Origin: UBA6055 sp965203755
Lineage (GTDB): Bacteria > Chloroflexota > Anaerolineae > Aggregatilineales > Phototrophicaceae
Direction of reading: 5' to 3'
Length of the DNA stretch: 64,000 nucleotides
Assembly: GCA_965203755.1 (NCBI GenBank)
Contig: OZ241910.1
Location: forward strand, 620,001-684,000
A program made the translations under genes and the position numbers. Positions 43,958 to 52,411 of this stretch are shown here, piece after piece (position 1 is the first letter of the stretch; every line of letters begins with the position of its first letter). Under the pieces are notes generated by a model, which ran no database searches, was not told where the DNA came from, and saw only the letters and a program-made list of their open reading frames with translations.

Positions 43958-46543
43958 GTGAGTTTGTTAAGCAGTGTATCTTTTAAGGGTGGACAGGCGC
44001 TATACTGGGGGCAGACGCAGCCGGAGCACAATGGTTTCATGCAAGCACGTATCCAACAATGGTTTCAGCGAATCCGCCCCCTGACCGCGCGGCTGCGACA
44101 CGGGCTGGAGTGGTTCATCCAAGGCATGCGCCGCAGTTGGCAGTGGTTCAATTCCCTTGATATTCCCCTAAGCGCCATCCAGTGGATTCTGCTGTTTTAT
44201 GCCATCTTCGGCATAGGCTACATCACAGCCACGCCCATTTTTGAAGCCAATGACGAAATCTGGCATTTTGGATACCTTCAGCGCCTGCGCGAAACCGGCA
44301 GTCTGCCGCAGCCGGCGCTCGACGGCAGCGAAACCATCTATGCCCAGCACGGCGGCCAGCCCCCGCTCTATTATGGACTCATGGCGCTGCTGACATCACC
44401 CTTTCATATAGATGACGCCGCCGTCTACCGCCGACTCAATCCGCACGTTAGAGCCAATCAACCCGACTCCTTCGGCAACAAAAACCTGACTGTACACGAT
44501 GAATCGCGGTCGATGCTGACCGGAACCGGGCTGGTAGTCTTGATGATTCGGGGATTTGGCTTGGTTCTGGGCGCCGGCACGATTGTGATGATTCACAAGA
44601 TCAGTCGATATATCGCGCCGCAGCGCCCAACTGTGGCTTTTGCCGCCGCGGCCATCACCGCGTTTAATCCGATGTTTATATTTGTCAGCGCCTCCGTCAG
44701 CAATGATTCGCTTGCCATGATTCTGAATGCGGCCCTGGTCTTGCTGATGCTGCGTACACTCCGCGACAGCTTTAACCTTCAATACACCTTAGCCATCGGG
44801 CTGCTTTTCGGGCTGACCAGCATCACCAAACTAACCTCGATTGTTCTGTGGCCGGTCTTGATTGGTCTTGGCATTGCTGTTTATTACCGAACCAAAGACC
44901 GGCGCGGGCTGCTCTGGTTTCTGCTCAGCCTGTTCATCTTTTGGGGCCTCATCGCCGCCTGGTGGCATATCCGCAACCTTCAGCTATATGGCGATCCCTT
45001 TGGCATGATGACGATGGCAAACATCGCCGGCCCCCGCGGCGCGGCTTTCAGTCTGGCTAATCTGTTTGCCGAATATCAGCAGTTCCGCATGTCCTACTGG
45101 GGTTTGTTCGGGGCGCTTAATATCCAGATTACCGCCATCTTTTACATCCTGCTGGATTTGATGACCTTCCTTAGCGTGATTGGCTGCGCGCTGCTCGTCT
45201 TGCAGCTTTTGGCAATCCGCGATTTTGCCTATGCCCGTTATGAATTAAGACATCTGCTGCTGCTCTTGAGTATCCTGATGCTGCTCTGGATGGGCGTCCT
45301 TTATTGGAGTGCGGTCGCTCAAACCGCCCAAGGGCGAGTCCTCTTCCCGCTGATTGCCGTCATCAGTCCGATTATCGCCGTCGGCTTTGTCGAGACGGTC
45401 TGGTGGATTGTGTTTTCGCTGCGGCCCCCCAATCTTGAATTTGTACGGGCGGGCGATGCCGTACCTAAAGAACTGCTCCATGAAACCATGCTGTGGCCGC
45501 TTCGATTCCTGGGCATAGTGGCTTTATTGGCGCCCTTCACCGTCATCGCCAATCAGTATGCCATCCCCGAACCACTGTCGGCTCTGCCCGACAATGCCCG
45601 TCCAGTCTACGCTGAATTTGGGGATGCCGCTTTAATCGGTTACAAGCGCATCAACCGCCGATATGTTCCCGGCGACCGCGTCCGCGTCACGCTCTATTGG
45701 GAAGTCCGGGCTCAATCCGAACAGGATCATAGCATTTATCTGTCCCTGGTGGACGACAATCGGCAAGAAATCGGACGCTATGCCAGCTATCCCGGCGCCG
45801 GCAGCCTGCGAACCTCGCAATGGAAAGCCGGCGCCATCTATGCCGACGAATACATTATCCCGATTGACGCGGACGCGTTCGGCCGTTATCCCTTTGATTT
45901 GCAGGTCAAATGGGAAAACCTTGCGCGCGGCGAGCCGATAGCCGCTACGAACCTGGAAGGCGACTCAATCGAACCAGTTCTGCTGGATGCAGGCGCTGTC
46001 GTCTATCTTCGCGCCCAGCCGGCCTCACCCGGCTTTGCCGAGATCGCGACCGAACTTCAGCCCAATTTTGATGATGTCATTCGCTTGCAGGAATTTTTGA
46101 TTGATGCCGACCGCAATGAAGTCATCTTGAATTGGAAAGCGGAATCGACGCCAAGTGAAAATTATACCGTATTCATGCACATGCTGGACGAGGGCGGCAA
46201 TATCGTCGAGCAGGCCGATGCGCCGCCGCGCCTGCCGACAGCATACTGGCGCTGGGGCGAAAGCTATCTGACCTATCACAGCTTCCCTGCCGACTTCAAT
46301 ATGCTTGAACACACCATTATCGTCGGCTGGTATCTCAATGACGGACTAACCTATCCGCGAGCCGAATACCGCATCCAAACTGAAACTGAAGAAGAGCTTT
46401 TCTTTGATTCTTACACCCTGTCATGGGACCTTGCCTACAAGACCTTTGAGCTAACAGAAGAAGCAAAGCCCCAAGTGACCATGGATCCGAACGAGTCCAG
46501 TCAATCCGAAACCAAAACCCCGCAAACCGGCGGCAGCCCCTAG
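43958..46543 (+). CDS. GT-C type membrane glycosyltransferase-like protein
   Basis: An 861-residue polytopic protein. After a cytoplasmic stretch come a first helix (~69-90) and a loop with EANDEIWHFGYLQRL and later QPPLYYGLMALL, typical of GT39-like enzymes (Asp-Glu plus His near the active site). About ten helices extend to ~530, then a soluble beta-sandwich-like C-terminal domain with two similar halves (GDRVRVTLYWEVRA; EVILNWKAESTPSENY). It starts at GTG 43958, with ATG 44039 possible. It is paired with the previous gene and ends 9 bp from the convergent third GT-C gene. Confidence 0.7.
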   Translation: MSLLSSVSFKGGQALYWGQTQPEHNGFMQARIQQWFQRIRPLTARLRHGLEWFIQGMRRSWQWFNSLDIPLSAIQWILLFYAIFGIGYITATPIFEANDEIWHFGYLQRLRETGSLPQPALDGSETIYAQHGGQPPLYYGLMALLTSPFHIDDAAVYRRLNPHVRANQPDSFGNKNLTVHDESRSMLTGTGLVVLMIRGFGLVLGAGTIVMIHKISRYIAPQRPTVAFAAAAITAFNPMFIFVSASVSNDSLAMILNAALVLLMLRTLRDSFNLQYTLAIGLLFGLTSITKLTSIVLWPVLIGLGIAVYYRTKDRRGLLWFLLSLFIFWGLIAAWWHIRNLQLYGDPFGMMTMANIAGPRGAAFSLANLFAEYQQFRMSYWGLFGALNIQITAIFYILLDLMTFLSVIGCALLVLQLLAIRDFAYARYELRHLLLLLSILMLLWMGVLYWSAVAQTAQGRVLFPLIAVISPIIAVGFVETVWWIVFSLRPPNLEFVRAGDAVPKELLHETMLWPLRFLGIVALLAPFTVIANQYAIPEPLSALPDNARPVYAEFGDAALIGYKRINRRYVPGDRVRVTLYWEVRAQSEQDHSIYLSLVDDNRQEIGRYASYPGAGSLRTSQWKAGAIYADEYIIPIDADAFGRYPFDLQVKWENLARGEPIAATNLEGDSIEPVLLDAGAVVYLRAQPASPGFAEIATELQPNFDDVIRLQEFLIDADRNEVILNWKAESTPSENYTVFMHMLDEGGNIVEQADAPPRLPTAYWRWGESYLTYHSFPADFNMLEHTIIVGWYLNDGLTYPRAEYRIQTETEEELFFDSYTLSWDLAYKTFELTEEAKPQVTMDPNESSQSETKTPQTGGSP

Positions 46544-46552
46544 CCTGAATGC

Positions 46553-48508
46553 TCAATCCAGTCGAATGTCTGCGTATTGTCCGGCTGGATTGCCGAGCGC
46601 ATCAAGGACATGGGCATTAAAGTAGCGCCCGCGGTCTTTACCCGCGCCGAGAATATACATGCCCACCTTGAGCAGGGCAGCCGACGAATCTGCCTTCAAA
46701 GGGCCCCAAGTCAGCAGCCGGTCACCATCACACCAGTGCCGCCCATGCCAGAAGATCGCATCCAGCTGCGAAATGCGATTGCCGGCATTGTCAAACAGCT
46801 GCGCCGTAAATTGATAGTCGCGGCCGACTCTTTCGCCCGGCAGCCGCCATTCCAGTATCACCGCATCATCCGCCAGCCCGTAACCGCTCAACTGCACTTC
46901 ATTATCAAATAAAGTCGGGACAAGGGGCTGAATAGGGATGCCAGTCCATGCCGGCGCAGCGTCCCATTGATAGACAATATAGTCATTCCCTCCGTTTCGA
47001 GTCTTGAAGACAATGGGGGATTCCCCGATATAAAGCCCGCTGACAGGATTAGCCGGCGCGTCCGGGGCGACGACAGCGCTGAAGGCCTGGGACGGAAAAA
47101 CCGCATAGCCATCGCCAGCCAGGGTCCGCACGCAAGGCACATCATCCCACAGCATCGTATCCCATACCGCCACTTCATGATGCAAATTCCATGACATCCC
47201 CTGACTTAATATCAGGACATCTTCAGCTTGACGCAGCCGCTCGCGAAGCGCATTCAGCGCGCCGAGCGGCGTCGTGAATCCGGGATAGTCCAGATGATGC
47301 GCTTCGACATAATCCAGCGCCGTCTGCCACTGAAGGATTTGCAATCCGAAAATAAGGAATAAGATCAGCCAGAGCAACCCTCTCAAAAGCCGCCTCCCTG
47401 CCAGCCGATCCAAACCACAGTCCAGCCCAATTCCTGTCAGCAGCGCCAGCGCGGGAATCGAGGGGACGAAATAATGAATGTAAACCGCCGTCCATTCATA
47501 GAGCAGCAGCAGCGCCGGCAAGAAAGCCCACACCACAAGCAACGCGGCGAATCGCCAGGATTTCCTGACGGCCGCATAGATGCCGCCAGTCATCGCCAGC
47601 GCCAAGCCAAGACTCGCCGGTGTCAAGGGCGGATAGCCGGCTGACAGCTGCGTTTGATGGTCAGGGGCCAGCCATGTTTCCAGCCCAATGCCCGAAGCCA
47701 GCGAAATCATATCGGTGACCGCCTTGCCGTTCAGCCTGGTTCTATCGGCCGCCGCCGAGCGCTGCCAGGCATCCGAAATCCGCGTCGGGTCGCTGTCCAG
47801 AGTTTGCGAAAGCCCCATCAGGTAGGGCAGCAGGACCAGAAGCGACAGCAAAGCGGCGATTGCCATGCCCAGCCAGATGACCCGTTTTCGGCCAAACCAC
47901 AGGACAATCGGAATCAACGGCAAAAGCGCCCAGGCGGCAAAGTGGATTTGAAAGGCAAACAGCAGCAGCGGCAGACTCAAACTTTGGGCAATCAGGCTGA
48001 ACCGGCGCCGCTGTCCTTCTGCCCTTGTCTCCCAAAAACCATAAAGCAAGAAAAGCAGCCCAAGCAGAATCAGGGGCGTATGGAAATCCTGCGCCCAGAT
48101 TTTGCGGCTGAACAGGACTGCCCACGGATTGACGGCGTAGACCAGTCCGGCGGCAAAAGCAGTCCGGCGCCCAAAATACCGATGCGCCATCAGCCATAAC
48201 AATCCGACTCCGAAGACATTGAGCAGCATGATGAAATGAAGGGCAGCGTTTGGATCGGACGACAGGCTAAAGGGGATCGCCATCACATAAACGCCGGTCG
48301 GCGGGTTGGGGATGCCGGTGGATGAAAGGATGCCGGTCAGCGGGAATCGCTCGCCGGCCGCCATCTCAAGCGCCAGGGTCGCCAGCATGGCATCATCATG
48401 GAAATACTCAACAGCCGCGCTTCGCCCCAATCGCATCCAGGCTGCGATGAAGAGGATAAACAGCAAGACGGGCAAGTCGCGCTGCCGCAGGGAACTTACG
48501 GGCTGCAC
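46553..48508 (-). CDS. GT-C type membrane glycosyltransferase-like protein
   Basis: A 651-residue polytopic protein with about 10-11 helices in the first ~400 residues. The first loop has the acidic pair YFHDDAMLATLALEM (~35-49) and a downstream IPNPPTGVY, consistent with the GT39/83 superfamily. The C-terminal ~230 residues are soluble and beta-rich, analogous to its two neighbours. It lies 30 bp downstream of the HIT gene on the same strand and converges on the neighbouring glycosyltransferase. Substrate unknown. Confidence 0.7.
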   Translation of the reverse strand: MQPVSSLRQRDLPVLLFILFIAAWMRLGRSAAVEYFHDDAMLATLALEMAAGERFPLTGILSSTGIPNPPTGVYVMAIPFSLSSDPNAALHFIMLLNVFGVGLLWLMAHRYFGRRTAFAAGLVYAVNPWAVLFSRKIWAQDFHTPLILLGLLFLLYGFWETRAEGQRRRFSLIAQSLSLPLLLFAFQIHFAAWALLPLIPIVLWFGRKRVIWLGMAIAALLSLLVLLPYLMGLSQTLDSDPTRISDAWQRSAAADRTRLNGKAVTDMISLASGIGLETWLAPDHQTQLSAGYPPLTPASLGLALAMTGGIYAAVRKSWRFAALLVVWAFLPALLLLYEWTAVYIHYFVPSIPALALLTGIGLDCGLDRLAGRRLLRGLLWLILFLIFGLQILQWQTALDYVEAHHLDYPGFTTPLGALNALRERLRQAEDVLILSQGMSWNLHHEVAVWDTMLWDDVPCVRTLAGDGYAVFPSQAFSAVVAPDAPANPVSGLYIGESPIVFKTRNGGNDYIVYQWDAAPAWTGIPIQPLVPTLFDNEVQLSGYGLADDAVILEWRLPGERVGRDYQFTAQLFDNAGNRISQLDAIFWHGRHWCDGDRLLTWGPLKADSSAALLKVGMYILGAGKDRGRYFNAHVLDALGNPAGQYADIRLD

Positions 48509-48538
48509 GAGGAATCCTCCGATAGCAAGGCAATCCGG

Positions 48539-49042
48539 TCATTCGGCTGGGTACAGGCGCTCCCAGATGACCTTGATTTGGCCGTAAGCGCGTTCAAGTG
48601 TAGCCGGAATCACGCGGGTATCGCCGATGCTGGTCATAAAATTAACGTCGCCGCGCCAGCGTGGAACAATATGAAAGTGAAAATGCGCCGCGATGCCCGC
48701 TCCAGCCGCCGCGCCTATGTTTGCCCCGATATTAAAGGCCGACGGATTGGCATATTCTCGTAAAACGCGCATCGTTCGATTGGTCATCACCATCAAATCG
48801 GTCAAGGCAGCGGTGTCCATATCTTCTTGCGATGAAATATGCTGGTATGGAACCACCATGACATGCCCATTGGCATAGGGGAACCGATTCAGCGCGGCGA
48901 AGGTATGCGATGAGCGGGCGATGACATGCTCGGCGGCATCATCGTTGGGATGGGCGGCCTTCATGCAAAAGATACAGGCATCGGCCGGCTGGGCTGCTCC
49001 CTTGATATAAGCCATGCGCCAAGGCGTCCATAAATGTTCCAT
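48539..49042 (-). CDS. HIT-family nucleotide hydrolase/phosphorylase
   Basis: A 167-residue HIT protein with the catalytic triad motif HFHFHIVPRW (120, 122, 124 histidines) and an N-terminal cysteine pair CIFC (23-26), plus H60 in GHVMVVP. The opening MEHLWTPWRMAYI is typical of the bacterial Ap4A phosphorylase/hydrolase-like subgroup. It likely cleaves dinucleoside polyphosphates or AMP conjugates in the cytoplasm. GGGGAG lies upstream of the ATG. It is divergent from birA. Confidence 0.88.
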   Translation of the reverse strand: MEHLWTPWRMAYIKGAAQPADACIFCMKAAHPNDDAAEHVIARSSHTFAALNRFPYANGHVMVVPYQHISSQEDMDTAALTDLMVMTNRTMRVLREYANPSAFNIGANIGAAAGAGIAAHFHFHIVPRWRGDVNFMTSIGDTRVIPATLERAYGQIKVIWERLYPAE

Positions 49043-49131
49043 CTCATGCTCCCCGCATCCTGCTGCCAGAACATGATAAAGTCAAAACAGCTAATTGGCG
49101 GATAATCCATTCTAACGGTGTTGTCGAGTCT

Positions 49132-49139
49132 GTTACAAT
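49132..49139 (+). promoter_or_regulatory. Extended -10 promoter of birA operon
   Basis: TGTTACAAT-type extended -10 (TACAAT at 49134-49139) lies 31 bp before the birA ATG, whose RBS is GAGGA. No strong -35 is seen. Confidence 0.45.
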
Positions 49140-49170
49140 GCACAGCATAGATTTTCAGCTATGAGGATTT

Positions 49171-49926
49171 ATGACTCTTTCCAATGCAATTCTGCAAAGC
49201 CGATTAACGCGCCCGTTCAAGTATTTTGAATCGGTCGGCAGCACCAATGACCTTGCCAGGATGTGGCTTGAGGAGGGAGCGCCCGATACGGCGGCGGTCA
49301 TCGCCAACGAACAGCTGCGCGGGCGTGGCCGCAAAGGCCGTCTGTGGCATACGCCGCCGAATACGGCTCTGGCGCTTTCGGTCATTCTGCGCCCGCCGCC
49401 ACAGTATCTTTGGCGCATTAGCCTGATTGGCGCTTTAAGCGTCTATGATTTGGCAAAGCGCGTTGGCTGTGCGAACATTGGCATCAAGTGGCCCAACGAT
49501 GTTCAGGTCAATGGCCGGAAAGTCGGCGGCATTCTGCCGGAAGCCGCTTGGCAAAACGGAGAACTGCTCGGTGTGGCGCTCGGCATAGGCGTCAATGTGC
49601 GCGTGGACTTTAGCCGAACCGACCTCAAGGACATGGCGATTAGTTTGGAAAGCGCCGCCGACAAACCGCTCCATCGGGCGCAGTTGATTGACTGTCTGCT
49701 GCAACGGATTGATAGGTGGTACCGGCTGATCGCTTCCGACGCGCTGTTTGCAGTCTGGAAAAACCGCCTTAATATGCTTGGCAGACGCGTCAAAGCAGAA
49801 AAGATTGAAGGTCTGGCGCTGGATGTCGAGCCAGGCGGCAGCCTGCTGGTGCAAGATGATTCGGCGGTCATTCATTCGGCGCTGGCCGGCGATCTATTCG
49901 CCGTTCATCACTGCGAGGACGATTAG
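49171..49926 (+). CDS. birA: Biotin-[acetyl-CoA-carboxylase] ligase, class I
   Basis: A 251-residue biotin protein ligase that makes biotinyl-AMP and attaches biotin to carrier lysines. The biotinyl-AMP loop is GRGRKGR (51-57), followed by KWPNDV (106-111) with the catalytic lysine near 117 (GRKVGGIL). There is a short SH3-like C-terminal domain. It lacks the N-terminal DNA-binding domain of E. coli BirA, so it is not a repressor. The next gene starts on the base after its stop codon. Confidence 0.93.
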   Translation: MTLSNAILQSRLTRPFKYFESVGSTNDLARMWLEEGAPDTAAVIANEQLRGRGRKGRLWHTPPNTALALSVILRPPPQYLWRISLIGALSVYDLAKRVGCANIGIKWPNDVQVNGRKVGGILPEAAWQNGELLGVALGIGVNVRVDFSRTDLKDMAISLESAADKPLHRAQLIDCLLQRIDRWYRLIASDALFAVWKNRLNMLGRRVKAEKIEGLALDVEPGGSLLVQDDSAVIHSALAGDLFAVHHCEDD

Positions 49927-51297
49927 ATGGGCCGGATACGTTTAGAGTGGAATATCGAATCCAACAAAACCAGCAAACTGGACAGTGAAGATCCGGCGGC
50001 CAGGCGGGCGCGCCGCCGCCGCATGCTTAGGCTGCCGCTGCTGATTGGCATTCTGGTTGGGACCATCATCGCCGGATTGCTGCTAGCGCGGCAACGTTTG
50101 CTGGATGTCCAGAATCAAGTCGAGCTGCTGCTGCGCGATACGGTCCGCGCCGAGGCCGCCGCCCTGCGTATTGGCGACTTGGCTGCATTCCTCGATATTC
50201 AGCGAAGCGCCACCGATGAATGGCTGAATACGCAGCGAGCGACCTATCAGGAATACACCCACATGAAAGCCCGACAAGACCTCAAGCTGACGGGGGGCAT
50301 TTTGGCTTTGGATATCGACGGGCAGCGCGGTCGCGTTCTGGTCGAAGAGATCATTGACAGCACGCCCTATGCCAAGGTTTGGTTCTATTGGCGTTATGCT
50401 GATGGCTGGCATCATGTCCCGCCGGATTATACTTTTTGGGGAGAGGAAAGCAGCATCGAATCGGACTCGCTGCGGATTCAATACCGCGAAGTGGATGAGA
50501 CTTTTGCCCAGCAGCTAAACAAAACGATAACAGCCTGGTTAGACCAGGGATGCGACATCCTGAACTGCGGCAGTCTGCCGCCGATGTCCATCGACATCGT
50601 TACCGATTCGCCAAAAGCAGTGTCCTGGTCGGACGAAAGCCGGCTGCGAATGCTGATGCAGTCGCCTTATGTGCATGGCGCCAGAGCCGACATGCCCTTC
50701 GATACGCAATTACGGCTTGAAACAGCCAAGCTGCTGGCTGAACGGCTAATCAAAGCGCAAACCGGGAATCTGACGGTGTCCTATCCACATGATGTTTTTC
50801 AACTGTGGCAGTCGGTGCGCGCCTACTTGGTCGAACAGTTTGCACAAATAGACACCGGCGCCGCGCTGGTCAAATCACTCGCCAGCCAATATGGCATCGG
50901 CAAGGTCGGTCAGCTGGTCTCCCGATTCACCGCCACAGCCGATATGAGCATCATCCAGCAGGTTATTCCAGCGCCAATCGGCCAAGCCGGGCTGGATTGG
51001 CGCGGCTTTATCAGTTGGCGCTTAAACACGGAAGATCAGCTGATTGCAAACCGCGCCGAAAGCGCATGGCTCAATTTGTACGACCTCACGGAAGAAACTG
51101 TTCGAGCCGCTGCCTACGAACGTTACCATGCTAATCTCCCGCCACAGCCAAAGCAAGTCATCGCGCAGATTGTACAAAGGGGGTCCGATGGAGCCCCTCA
51201 ACTGCGAGCAACTGTGCGAACGGGAGCGGAAAACACCTTCCGCGACCATATTATTCGATTCAATCTGGTGAAGGGCATTTGGAAACGCGCCAGTTAG
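49927..51297 (+). CDS. Single-pass membrane protein of unknown function
   Basis: A 456-residue protein with an Arg-rich cytoplasmic N-terminus (~25-34), one transmembrane helix (~36-54) and a large extracytoplasmic domain. The domain begins with a helical segment rich in Glu and Gln (LLRDTVRAEAAALRIGDLAAFLDIQRSA) and contains RVLVEEIIDSTPYAKVWFYWRYADGWHHVPPDYTFWG, which resembles NTF2/peptidase-associated folds. No catalytic family is recognised. It starts immediately after the birA stop (TAGATG), implying co-translation. Confidence 0.7.
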   Translation: MGRIRLEWNIESNKTSKLDSEDPAARRARRRRMLRLPLLIGILVGTIIAGLLLARQRLLDVQNQVELLLRDTVRAEAAALRIGDLAAFLDIQRSATDEWLNTQRATYQEYTHMKARQDLKLTGGILALDIDGQRGRVLVEEIIDSTPYAKVWFYWRYADGWHHVPPDYTFWGEESSIESDSLRIQYREVDETFAQQLNKTITAWLDQGCDILNCGSLPPMSIDIVTDSPKAVSWSDESRLRMLMQSPYVHGARADMPFDTQLRLETAKLLAERLIKAQTGNLTVSYPHDVFQLWQSVRAYLVEQFAQIDTGAALVKSLASQYGIGKVGQLVSRFTATADMSIIQQVIPAPIGQAGLDWRGFISWRLNTEDQLIANRAESAWLNLYDLTEETVRAAAYERYHANLPPQPKQVIAQIVQRGSDGAPQLRATVRTGAENTFRDHIIRFNLVKGIWKRAS

Positions 51298-51322
51298 CCG
51301 CTTGCCCCTCACCTTGAATCCT

Positions 51323-51344
51323 CCCTCAAAATGAGGGCGGAACT
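51323..51344 (+). repeat. Hairpin-forming intergenic repeat, copy A
   Basis: CCCTC-AAAAT-GAGGG forms a 5-6 bp stem just after the 49927-51297 gene. The string CCCTCAAAATGAGGGCGGAA has a close relative on the other strand at 58204-58227. It lacks a T-tract, so it is not a classical terminator. Confidence 0.5.
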
Positions 51345-51409
51345 TCATACCCGACACTCCCCAGCAGGGTCACCGAAAACGAATCGCAGCCCCGCAAAGA
51401 ACCGAGCGC

Positions 51410-51829
51410 TTATTTGCTGGCGGCATTCAATACCAGGTCGCGCAGGACCACCAGGAAAGCGAGTGTATGACCAAAGATAATGTGGCCAAAGAAGCTGGCG
51501 CCGGTGAAATTAAGTTGCAGCAGATCTCCGCCGGCAACAGCCGGCATGATGATGTTACCGCCGACGATCCACCAGATCAGCCCATAAATCAAACCGCCGG
51601 CTGCAATGTTCACCAGCGGGTTGCCAAGGTCGGCGTATTGCAGGAACACACCGGTATAGAGGGCGCCAATCACTGCGCTGAAGATGATATGCAGGATGAA
51701 ACCGACGAAGGCATCAGCGCTAATCATGCCGCCGACCATGTCTTGCATACCCGGGCCGGCATAGGCAAGAAAAATATAACCGGCAATGACCCCTGGTATA
51801 ACTCCTCTTCTCATATTTTCGCTGTTCAT
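51410..51829 (-). CDS. Small four-helix membrane protein of unknown function
   Basis: A 139-residue glycine-rich hydrophobic protein with four predicted transmembrane helices (~9-27, 41-63, 72-95, 108-131). It resembles small integral membrane proteins of DUF1440/YagU type only in general architecture. GGGAGGAAAAGC before the ATG is one of the strongest RBSs in the window, suggesting high expression. It is convergent with the single-pass membrane protein gene. Confidence 0.7.
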   Translation of the reverse strand: MNSENMRRGVIPGVIAGYIFLAYAGPGMQDMVGGMISADAFVGFILHIIFSAVIGALYTGVFLQYADLGNPLVNIAAGGLIYGLIWWIVGGNIIMPAVAGGDLLQLNFTGASFFGHIIFGHTLAFLVVLRDLVLNAASK

Positions 51830-52411
51830 GCTTTTCCTCCCGAAAAGACAATGAAAAATATTTTATTGCGGGCTGCCGAGTTGTCCCTGGCGCGGCATCG
51901 CCATGACTGTCGGCCGCTCGCTGGATATTAGTTTAACCTTTTCCGTGCAAAGGCGCAAGCATATAAAGCCTCCTGAATGGCGCCGCATGCCGATGCAATG
52001 GCAGCAAGTGAGCCGATTTTGGCAGCAAACGGCAGCAGCGGACGTCTTAGCGACCGAGTCTTGGCAAAGTTGGGCAGCTGAAAATGAAGCAAAAGACCCT
52101 TGATGCCGAAAACATCATGCTCTCCTCGCCTCATCGCCCAATCGCCGCGGCCGGCGCTGTTCAAAGGGGTATCACAGAGCGATTGGCAAAAGGTGACCAA
52201 AAGGCCGCGGTTTTGCTGCGGCCGCCCTGCTCCCCAACGCAATTCAAGTAGAAAAATTCATTGATTTCTGTTATCATTATTTTGAACAACAGGCGAGGCT
52301 ACACCTCGAGCATGCCGGCGAATGAATACGCGGATTTGCCTGAACCGCGTCTCATTCGCAAAGCGCGAAAGGAGCGTTGGGTTAATCTAAATATCAGATT
52401 AGCCGCGACTT
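51830..52411. other. Intergenic region between the small membrane protein gene and gyrA
   Basis: This holds copy 2 of the dispersed repeat (51987-52216), a possible extended -10 for gyrA (TGTTATCAT, ending 52277) and a perfect 6-bp inverted repeat TAATCT-N7-AGATTA (52383-52401) in the gyrA leader just before the start codon. No additional gene is supported. Confidence 0.6.
51987..52216 (-). repeat. Dispersed intergenic repeat, copy 2
   Basis: Read on the minus strand this matches 18620-18943 but lacks its ~95-bp central piece; the join is between GATGTTTTCGGCATC and TTTTGCTTCATTTTC. It lies upstream of gyrA and is inverted relative to copy 1. Confidence 0.75.
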
